DNA from: Antedon bifida
Lineage: Eukaryota > Echinodermata > Crinoidea > Comatulida > Antedonidae
Direction: 5' to 3'
Assembly: GCA_963402885.1 (NCBI GenBank)
Contig: OY727103.1
Span: forward strand, 8,346,501 to 8,410,500
DNA length: 64,000 nucleotides
The position numbers and the translations under genes were made by a program. This document shows, one piece after another, positions 55,476-64,000 of the stretch (the first letter of the stretch is position 1; every line of letters starts with the position of its first letter). Under the pieces are notes generated by a model. That model was not told where the DNA came from. It saw nothing but the letters and a program-made list of their open reading frames with translations, and ran no database searches.

Positions 55476-57039
55476 GGTTAAACAAAAGTAAAACGAATGG
55501 CATGTGGATAGGCTCGAATAGGAATAACAATTCCAAACCTTTGAACATCAACTGGAAATAGAACCTGTTAAATTTCTTGGAATATATGTAGGATATGATG
55601 AAAAACGATGTGACAAAAAGAACTGTGATGAAAAGATTACCCAGCTAGAAAACACCTTACATCTCTGGGAAAGAAGATTTTTATTTTTATTTGGAAAAAT
55701 AATCGTAATAAAAACTTTAGCAATTTCTAAACTTATATATAATGCCAGTATTATAAACATACCTAAACATATAATACCTAAAATAAACAAAATATTATAC
55801 AGATTCCTATGGCATGGGAAAAGTGAAAAGATAAGGAGAGATACCCTTATTCAACAAGTAGAAAAGGGAGGACTGAAAATGATCGATTTTCAATCAATGG
55901 TAAACGCTTTAAAATTAACTTGGGTTAATCGTCTGCTAAGTCCAGACCCTGGAAAATGGAAAGTTATTCCGAATTATTATATGTATCCCATAGAATATAC
56001 AGTTAAATCTACCCATCCTAACCCTAATGTTCATACTAAGTTAGCTATCATGCCTGATTTCTATAAAGAAATGCTGAACAACGTAGTTAAGTTGAACACT
56101 AAGGTTAGTAAAAATCCAACAAACTATTATGAAATTATAGAACAAAATTTATGGGAAAATAAACTAATCACCTTAAACAAAGAATCACTATATTTTAAAT
56201 CCTGGATAATCTCTGGATATAATACTATAAGAGACGTAATAAATGAAAATAGAATACTAACTGCACGGGAAATAATTTCTACACTTTCGCAAAAAAGAAA
56301 TGGAATAATTGAATACATTTCTTTAGTACATGCAATTCCAAATGAGTGGAAAATGATTTTAACAAATGAAGTTAATATACAAGATAATAGAAGAAATAGT
56401 GATTCTCTGTTTAAAAGTAACCGTAAAGCAACTTTCTATTACAATAATTTGGTCACTACCAAAAGTATTGTTCCAATAGCACAAGTTAAATGGTGTTTAG
56501 AGCTAAATGACAATGATATTAACTGGGATGATGTTTGGAATAATCGTGTAAATTGCATGAAATATAACACAAAAATAGCCCAGTTTAATTTCAAGTTGTT
56601 ACATAGAATACTGCCTTGTAAGAAAAGATTAAAAATCTGGAAACTAGCAAGGAGTGACATATGTGACAATTGTGGTATAAGTATAGAAAATGAACAACAT
56701 ATGTTATTTTTATGTAATGTTATCCAACCTGTGTGGATACGATTCAACGAACTAATTAAAAAATGTTTTCCTGAAATGCAAAAGATTACTTTTTTAAACA
56801 TTATTGTTGGAACAGCAAATAAAGTCGTAAATGAACTATTGTCGTTATTTACCTTCTGTATTTATAAAATGTGTTTACAAAATAAAATTGATAAACGCAA
56901 ACATGATGTAAAATTAATTTGGAAGTTATTCTCTCTCGAAGTTAAATACCAAATTAATAATGAATATTCATGTAACTTAACTAAAGCCGAGATTAAGTGG
57001 TCATGCATAAAGAAAAATGTTCTTAATTTATTAAATTAA
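55476..57039 (+). pseudogene. LINE ORF2, C-terminal part with zinc motif
   Basis: After a further break near 55555 the frame reads VKFLGIYVGYDEK, then from 55879 is open: ALKLTWVNRLLSPDPGKWK, QFNFKLLHRILPCKKRLKIW and CDNCGISIENEQHMLFLC, a zf-RVT-type C..C...H....C motif. It ends at TAA after KKNVLNLLN. Confidence 0.85.
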
Positions 57040-57480
57040 ACATTATTTATTGATTTTTCTTTACTTTGTTTTGATCTATTGTATTTCAAATAATATAAAT
57101 TTATGTCTGCGTATTTGTATGTATGTATATGTATTTATGGATATGTACGGGTGTGTATATGGTATGTATATGCATTGTATATGTGTATGGCATGTGTATG
57201 TATATGTGTGTAGGTATGTATACATATACGTACATATATTCTTTATAGTTTCAATGTGTATTGTTGATATGCCAATTTTAAATCATAATTTTAATACAGT
57301 ATTTGAAATCATGGTTATATATGTATTTTTGTGTACTATTAATTGCAATACTTAAACATTACAGCTTATATCAATTAAGTATTTAGACATGTTACTATTT
57401 TAACACATTCTTTTTAAGGTGTGTAAAATTATTTGTAAGAAAGAATGAAAAAAAGAGAAAAAGAGTGGAAATAATAAAGG
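57040..57480. repeat. TATG/TGTATG microsatellite and LINE 3' flank
   Basis: 57105-57240 is dominated by GTATGTATATG units. The ORF over it (57050-57355) reflects the repeat. The rest has no recognised feature. Confidence 0.6.
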
Positions 57481-57574
57481 TGGGTTGTTCCAACGAAAGA
57501 CAAAAAAAAGACACAACTATGCGCTGATTACTAGCTTCATGATGGGAGTATGTTTCCATACGTGTTTGATATTT

Positions 57575-57945
57575 GTTGTTGTTGTTATTGTTATTGTTTG
57601 TTGTTGTTATTGTTATTGTTGTTGTTATTGTTGTTATTGTTGTATTGTTGTTATTGTTTGTTGTTGTTATTGTTGTTGTTATTGTTGTTATCGTTGTATT
57701 GTTGTTGCTATTGTTGTTGTTGTTATTGTTATTGTTGTTGTTATTATTGCTGTTGTTATTGTTGTTGTCATTGTTATTGTTATTGTTGTTGTTATTGTTG
57801 TATTGTTATTGTTGTTGTTGTTGTTATTGTTGTTGTTGTTATTGTTATTGTTATTGTTGTTGTTATTGCTGTTGTTATTGTTGTTGTTATTGTTGTTATT
57901 ATTGTTGTTGTCGTTGTCGTCGTCGTCGTTGCCGTCGTTGTTTTG
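57575..57945 (+). repeat. Long TTG/TTA microsatellite
   Basis: About 370 bp of TTGTTGTTATTG units turning to CGTCGTCG at the end. All three plus frames are open as poly-Leu, poly-Val/Ile and poly-Cys/Tyr, which is a property of the repeat. Confidence 0.95.
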
Positions 57946-57984
57946 GAATATTTCTGCTTTAGCCTAGGCTACATTAAGTTTTAG

Positions 57985-59880
57985 GTTAGCAAAGTTCAAA
58001 GGATGCACTAAAACCACCCAATCACATGTCTTCTCAAGGAATATTCCACACAAAACAATAGATCGGTGCACCGAATAATATGAAATTAAAGAAGATGAAA
58101 ATTCAATTATTTTAAAATTTACTTTAGTTCGAAATAGCCTAATTGAAAGTATATAATACAACCAAGAAAAAACCGATGTACACAAATGTAGATCATAATA
58201 CGACATGTAAATACATGTAATAAGAAAAAAAGATACGTAACAAAACAAAAAAGAATGTAAAAAAAAAATTAAGATAAGCGTCTTCCGGTAATTATGCTCA
58301 ATTCTACAAGTTATTAATTCATTTGTGAAGAGATTTAAATTGGTTTCATTGCAATTACTGGTACTTCTCAAACTAGTTAAACCTTTTACCAATCTATTTT
58401 TATCTTTTAATAGACAGTGCTTTAATAATATGTTTTATAATGGTTTAACAAAAAAAAAACTTCCTCAAGGCAACTTTATATTCATTCATTCATAATAACA
58501 TTTATTTTTTTCTCTTTCAAAGTAAACAAAATAACAATAATTATAAATAATAAAGAGGCAAAACCTAAGAAGTAATAGCATTTGAAGCCGGGTAGGTAGT
58601 TAAGAAAAAATGGAACTTTCAGACAAATCTTCAGCTGCTGTTGCTGGACAATTCGAAAAAAAAAAAATACAAATTTCGACGCGCGCCAATCTGAAGAAGC
58701 GAGATAGTTTGATTAAAGGAATACCAACTAGCACATATGCAGTGATTTATATTCTATAAAGATTTAGTTTAAAAGGCGTGTAGTCACTCACTTTTAGTAG
58801 GCCTAAGACAGTGTAGACATAATTAACACGAACAGGAACAGTAGCAACAACAGCAACAACAATAACAACAATAACAACAATAACAACATTAACAACAACA
58901 ATAATAATAATAATAATAGATATATTTATATAGCGCAGATAAACGATGTCTCTATGCCCTCGACAATAAAGAGAAAGAGTGGAAAACAAAAAAAAAATAT
59001 ACCTATACAAATGGTTTATGTACATACATACACATATCGAAATCATTAACTTTTACTGAAATCAAAAGAAACGATTCGTTATAATATTGCATCAATTTTA
59101 AGTAGTTATTACACAAAACTGTTTGTATTTCGCAACTAATGTGCCCTTTGTTAAGTGTCCATTTAGAAACAATAAAGAGGATACAATTTTGGAAAAAATA
59201 TCACACCACACCAATAATTGTGTTTATGTTTTACTTTTTTTTTTATTTTTTTATATGATGAAATGTATTTAATTTGTTTTCTAAAATCAAAGTAGCATAA
59301 AATTTTCTTCCTCGTAAGGATATTGAATCAACGCTATCACGTGTTTTAGTGGTTACAGCAATTCTTTGAATTTTCCAAACCTTTGTCGTTTCCTTATAAA
59401 TGTTTTGAAGGTAAATATAGATAGCAAGTAAGAGACAAAACAAGGTGTGTTTATGTTATAGTTCCTTATAATATGATGAACTTAACATACTAAACTCTAT
59501 ATAGGTATTGTTTCATTTTTATTAATATTTTTGTAAGTCAAACAGAGTCAATCAATAATACATTATTATATTAACACATATCAGAAAGATAACGATAAAT
59601 AAATAACTAAAAAAATAACAACAAAACAAAAAAGAACAACAAATTGAAATATAAGAGGCGATTGTTTAATAGGGTTAATAGACAACAGTAATAATAAAAT
59701 CATGTATCTTTTGTCAATGTAATGTCATTTTATTATGGTTATTGCTAGGCCTATTGAGTTGTGGTGTTTTGTTTACTACAATCTGCATCATGTAAAATAA
59801 TAGCTTAATCACGAAGTAAAGTATCCACATGAAACATTCACTAACGTTTATATTTAAAAAGAAACATTTTAAAAAATGTC
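57985..59880. other. No gene recognised
   Basis: It includes a CAACAA/ATAATA microsatellite (58840-58920), a retroposon-like AGCGC tail at ~58925-58975 and TTTATTT-rich scraps at 58495-58560. The remaining sequence is AT-rich without exon pattern. Confidence 0.45.
58840..58920 (+). repeat. CAACAA/ATAATA microsatellite
   Basis: Runs of AACAACAATAACAACAATAA followed by (ATA)n. Confidence 0.85.
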
Positions 59881-59883
59881 CAC

Positions 59884-60047
59884 ATTCCTGACTGGAAAAC
59901 TCAAAATAACTGAAAATTACAATCAAACTATCAAATTATAGAAACAGTGCTTATATTCCCAACATGATATTCCTGACTGGAAAACTGAAAATTACAATCA
60001 AACTATCAAATTATAGAAACAGTGCTTATATTCCCAGCATGATATTC
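59884..60047 (+). repeat. Tandem duplication of ~80 bp
   Basis: ATTCCTGACTGGAAAACT...CCCAACATGAT is repeated at once with CCCAGCATGAT. The second copy runs straight into the 5S-like fragment. Confidence 0.75.
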
Positions 60048-60120
60048 CCAGATGGTCTCCCATCCAAGCTCTAACCAGGCCCAACGTTGCTTTACTTCGG
60101 TGATTTGACGAGATCAACGT
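60037..60120 (-). pseudogene. 5S rRNA-like fragment
   Basis: The minus strand carries GATCTCGTCAAATCACC, GAAGTAAAGCAACGTTGGGC and GGATGGGAGACCATCTGGGA, the middle and 3' part of a 5S gene. The first ~35 bases and the end are missing. Confidence 0.72.
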
Positions 60121-60720
60121 TTATCGTTTCAAATTAATTAATTGAATTTCAGTATATCACCGGGCGGTTTAGAATTAATGTTCTTTGCCTGTTGTGTTTA
60201 TATATATAAAAAGGATCTCTTCGGAGATCCCGCCTCGTGAATATATATATATATATATATTCCTCATCTTTATCGTTTCAAATTAATTAATTAAATTTCA
60301 GTATATCACCGGGCGGTTTCGAATTAATGTTCATTGCCTAATGTGTTTATATATATATATATATATATAAACACAATATATATATATATATTTCAATATA
60401 TAATTTGAAACGATAAAGATGAGGAAATCTGTGAGAATGAGAAAAAGTCACCCCAACAGAGACTCGAATCCGGACCTTCTGCTTAATATGAAGCTTTCAT
60501 GGTATTTTTCAAACTCGATTGGATAGCGATTCTTTCTCGGCGTGGAACGGCGGAACAGCACTAGTCCCTCAAATTGATAAGCCCTCATCTTTCAGTATTT
60601 TATTCACGAAGCTAAGATATTTAGTTCGAGTCTCGGTTGGATCGACTTTTTCTCATTCTCAAAGATTTCCTCATCGTTAATTAATCTTAATCTTTAATTA
60701 ATTAGTTTGAAACGATAAGA
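60121..60720. repeat. Compound repeats with AT runs and a broken tRNA-like SINE
   Basis: TTTATCGTTTCAAATTAATT...TATCACCGGGCGGTTT is present twice (60121, 60268). TATATA runs lie at 60240-60260 and 60348-60390. GAGACTCGAATCCGGA (minus box B) lies at ~60462, and a plus-strand GTTCGAGTCTCGG lies at ~60632. Confidence 0.6.
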
Positions 60721-60895
60721 TGAGGAAATGTGTGAGATGACCAAACCGAGACTCGAACCCGGAACCTTCTGCTTGATATGCAGATGTCCTAACCATTAGA
60801 CCACTGGGACTTTCATAGTATTGTTCAAACTTGATTGGATAGTGACTCTTTATAGGTCATCGAGTGAAAATCCTATCATTCAATCCCGTTCCGAT
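60721..60895 (-). mobile_element. tRNA-derived SINE
   Basis: On the minus strand GTCCCAGTGGTCTAATGGTT (box A), an anticodon-like arm TCTGC-ATATCAA-GCAGA and GGGTTCGAGTCTCGG (box B) give a tRNA-like head. The tail runs to CTCATCTTATCGTTTC, a word also found at the edges of neighbouring copies. The acceptor stem is imperfect, so a working tRNA is unlikely. Confidence 0.72.
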
Positions 60896-60936
60896 GTTTG
60901 GGTAATAAGCAAACATCTTATAGTAATTATTTTAAA

Positions 60937-62159
60937 CTAAATGGTACGCTCGCTTCGCTCGCGTACCATCTAGGTCGTGTCCACAGATGGTTCTCGAATA
61001 CACATTCATTTCAATATAAAAAATGTACGTACCGCAGGACTATAGTACATTGTCGTTTACAGAAACGAATAATTAGACACGATGATTTATGTAAAATTAG
61101 CACCCTAGGAATTAGGCCTTGTCTTAAAAATGAGTCCAATTTTTTTATTTGAACTCATTTAAACAAACCCAATTTGTGTTTTGTATATAGCAGTAGAGTT
61201 GAGGGATGGGGAAGAAGATGGGAAGAACAATTTTTAAATATATTCTCTAGCCACTCAGTAACGAAATGTTGTTTTAAATGTTTTATAGGCCTATCAATAT
61301 ACCACTAAACACAGTAAAGACATTTACGATTTATAATACTTTTTTAAAACTGTCCCTGTTATAGTCGATTGAAATAGTAAAGTACATGTAACGATACACC
61401 ACTACGACGTTTATATTTTTTATAATTATTCATTAATACAAACGTTGAGAAGCAGCTGTCAGTAATCTACCCACAGTTACAGTAATAAATGTTCTTTGTA
61501 TATTTTGTTTATATATTAACAGTAACAATTTCGATTCAAATGGCGACCGAAAATGGTTAATACGTACAGTATTTACAATATTGTCAAAGTATTGCAACAC
61601 TATATATAAGTTTTATTCTCAAAGGGCCCATAAATTTACCTACCTGTGTTAAACCAAGGGCTCATACATTTACCTACAAACTGGGAGTCTGAGAGATTGG
61701 AATGTTCCATTCATCGCAAATCAATACATTTGTATAAACGTATATTAAATCTATCAAAATAGTATTTTTTAAAGAAAATCGGCCTGTCTTCAACATTATG
61801 GTACTGTACTCGAGCTGTTCAACCGGTTTTCAGCTATTAAAAACAATTATCCTAGGAGGAGATAGGAAAATGCGAAGTATCCTCGTATTATTGTGTGCAG
61901 GTATTTTTCATGAGGACATATATTAGACAGTGTATACCACGATCGGAAAACACCCCTATTTGGAGCAAATCGTTGAACCTAAATTTGTTTTAATTGTCAA
62001 TAAGTAATTATCTAACTAAATTTAATTAGTACACAGGGTTACATAAGGTGGTTAAAATCAGTACCGAGATTCTAACCAACTTTATATACCATCGAGTAAA
62101 CATTCTAGAAATAACGCGCGATTTACCGAATTTTGCCCTTACGTAAATTTATATATAGA
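60937..62159 (-). mobile_element. Helitron-like non-autonomous element, copy 2
   Basis: Inverse copy of 12081-13395. The 5' end is TCTATATATAAATTTACG (62159 downward) and the 3' end GTACCATTTAG (at 60937) is followed by T. A GGTACGC...GCGTACC hairpin with a GAGCGAAGCGAGC loop precedes the end. There is no ORF of interest, and the preceding base is T rather than A. Confidence 0.72.
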
Positions 62160-64000
62160 AGTAATACTTTTGTAAAAGTATCAACTGGTAAGTAAATCAT
62201 AAAAACAAAACCCTACTTAGTTACAGTGTAAGTTACACTGAAGTTGGTTAGATATTGATGTGCGTAAAAGTGAAATATGAAAATCAAAAAAAGTATAATT
62301 GTTTGTAGTTAAACAATGCAACTTGTTTTTTTTTTTCAGTACAGTATTATTAATGGTAATGAGACAGCTAACTAAGGAGTATCAGTGTGGTTTATCTTTC
62401 TAAAGTATCGACTGGAAGCGAAAAGTGTAAGAAGATGGTTTCAAGTAATTATGTAAGCAAATAAACTACATTTAACATTCATTAAAATATATATTCTTAA
62501 TCAAATTGTACTATTAAAATTATAATCATGTTTGTGGAATTTTTAAATATTTTTACATTTATCTTTACAGGCCTAATTTCAAAGAATGCTATTCATCATA
62601 ACCAGTCAACTGTATGGCTTCCACAACCAAGTGCACAGAACTTAATTAACTTTATGATAATAATAATAATTCATAATACCTTATGCACCAATACAATACA
62701 GGAGCACATGAATTGATGCATCAATGTCCAATGTTCCAGAGATATTCAAATGCGTGTTCATGCACCTCTACTTAAATACAAGGCATTGTAGATTATCTCC
62801 AGATACCATTATTTCATTTTATTGTAAACAGTAAAGGTTGTTTGAGATTACAAATAGCTATTACTTATATATAAATAACTATTACTATACTGTACCAAAT
62901 ATGGTACAGTATAACATAAATACTGTAAATGTCAAATGGCTAGTCTTTATTTATACCAAATGGTAACTAATCTGCATCTGTATGAAGTCGGCCATGCAAG
63001 AAAAAACGAAATTTTTCAAAACATACTATAACAAGATTGTTTATGTTTCATGCTGTTTCCTTTAATTTAACATCTAATAATATTACATATTATTTAGTAT
63101 TATTTGTTTATTGTATTTATTTCTTTTTAATCTGTAATTCGTTTTTTTATTACATTGATTGTGACATTCAATGAATAAAAAACATAATGTATCGAGATAA
63201 GTAAATATCAACTATTTAGTATTATGTATACTGTACTGTATATTTATATATAAAAATAATAAAGTCGTGAGGTGGTTTCCCGAATGATCATAAATCAAAA
63301 CAGTCATCTATCATTCATAGAAGTACTGATGTAGTAGCCTATCTGTACGGTGACCATAGAATGTGACCCGAGACATGACTAACTACGTCTTTTAGTTGAT
63401 AGAAGATTGAAAACATTTTGTTAAGAAGAGTTGTACTGTATGTGGATGTTTAATGAAATTATGTCAATAATGATAACACACTAGCTTAGGTATATAAATA
63501 GTAATGTTTGTTAGTATAAATGATTTTGAGTTAATAAGAATAAGATATAAGGAAGAAAAGCAAAGAGACTATGCGGCCGTTCCAAGGCAAAACCACGTAA
63601 CTCGCATTTTGGTCAATTTTGAGATTTTTTCATTTGGGGAATTATTACAAATTTATGAACAACCTGTAAAAATTTCAGGTTTCAGAGATCATTATTTTTA
63701 GAGATAGTACCACGTATCTTTAAGCAAAAAACAAATAATTCTAGTATTTTCCAAGGCAAAACAACGTATCTACCAGATACGTTGTTCTGCCACGGAAATG
63801 CATACGATTTTCGCTTCAAATTCTCACAATCAGCTAAGTTACGTAATTTTTAGACAGAAACCGCTGATGCATGACAATATGCATAGCAACAACCTCAACT
63901 AAAAGTAAAAGATATATTAAACAATACTAGGCTTATTAGGCTAGACAACTAATGTAATGTATTAAAATTTATTCTAAGAATTAACTATATTTACGAAAAA
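62160..64000. other. No gene recognised
   Basis: AT-rich DNA with chance ORFs (62528-62716, 63504-63701). A hairpin lies at 63744-63786. Nothing else stands out. Confidence 0.4.
63744..63786. repeat. 20-bp hairpin with 3-base loop
   Basis: CAAGGCAAAACAACGTATCT faces AGATACGTTGTTCTGCCACG, 17 or so pairs in 20. Related words (TTCCAAGGCAAAACCACGTA at 63580, ACCACGTATCT at 63710) suggest a small repeat family. Confidence 0.6.

Larger units (their letters stand above)
51886..57039 (+). mobile_element. L1/Tx1-like LINE with ORF1 and ORF2
   Basis: The order is ORF1 with two zinc knuckles, a short A-rich spacer, then endonuclease, RT and a C-terminal zinc motif. This is the longest LINE in the window and belongs to the same family as the copies at 2521, 31470, 42210 and 50050. 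Several stops and shifts make it inactive as read. Target duplications were not resolved. Confidence 0.85.

Noticed and set aside
57485..57984. Three overlapping long ORFs rich in Leu, Val/Ile and Cys/Tyr
   Set aside because: They are three-frame readings of a TTG/TTA microsatellite and not genes.
63504..63701. 65-residue ORF
   Set aside because: It overlaps the GGCAAAAC-ACGTA repeat and has no recognised motif.

Overview
The window is AT-rich nuclear DNA from an animal. Introns, many decayed non-LTR retrotransposons, tRNA-derived SINEs, Helitron-like and piggyBac-like non-autonomous elements and microsatellites all point to an invertebrate metazoan. Frequent 'taggcctac' words and the type of immune-like gene suggest a deuterostome, perhaps an echinoderm. 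This is an impression; the species cannot be read from the sequence. No bacterial-style features are present.

The main gene lies on the minus strand. Its exons can be chained by splice sites and codon phase from a probable start at 39495 to a stop at 1613. It encodes N-terminal ankyrin repeats (39.5-21.6 kb, mostly one repeat per exon), a Roc GTPase domain (21.0-17.9 kb, with P-loop, AGQ and THMD motifs), a COR domain (15.8-11.7 kb), the post-COR region (11.6-10.6 kb), a death-effector-like domain (7.9-7.4 kb), a short linker and a C-terminal death domain (1.87-1.61 kb). The layout resembles the ANK-Roc-COR-death part of DAPK1 without the kinase, with an extra death-fold module. A role in death-fold or innate immune signalling is inferred. 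The Roc, COR and death-domain exons each show a frame or splice problem, so this allele may be a recent pseudogene or carry assembly indels.

The ankyrin part has grown by exon and segment duplication. Cassettes at 29.1-31.4 kb match 22.5-25.2 kb, and a 1.69-kb block at 33.4-35.1 kb is repeated almost exactly at 36.3-38.0 kb. Some copies have lost a splice acceptor. A partial paralogue of the COR region lies at 59-523, and a dead copy of the 6.34-6.49 kb linker exon lies at 8.15-8.24 kb.

Mobile elements fill introns and flanks. An L1/Tx1-like LINE with ORF1 and ORF2 lies at 51.9-57.0 kb (+). An ORF2-only copy at 2.5-5.9 kb (-) sits between ~300-bp inverted arms. LINE fragments lie at 31.5, 42.2-45.4 and 50.1-51.1 kb, and remnants of other LINE lineages at 9.3-9.7 and 16.6-17.2 kb. 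Helitron-like elements lie at 12.1-13.4 kb (+) and 60.9-62.2 kb (-), with fragments elsewhere. A TTAA-flanked piggyBac-like MITE lies at 19.2-19.8 kb, 5S-rRNA-like sequences at 43.3 and 60.0 kb, and minisatellites in opposite orientations at 35.3-36.3 kb. From 39.6 to 51.9 kb and from 57 to 64 kb I see only repeats and no convincing host gene.
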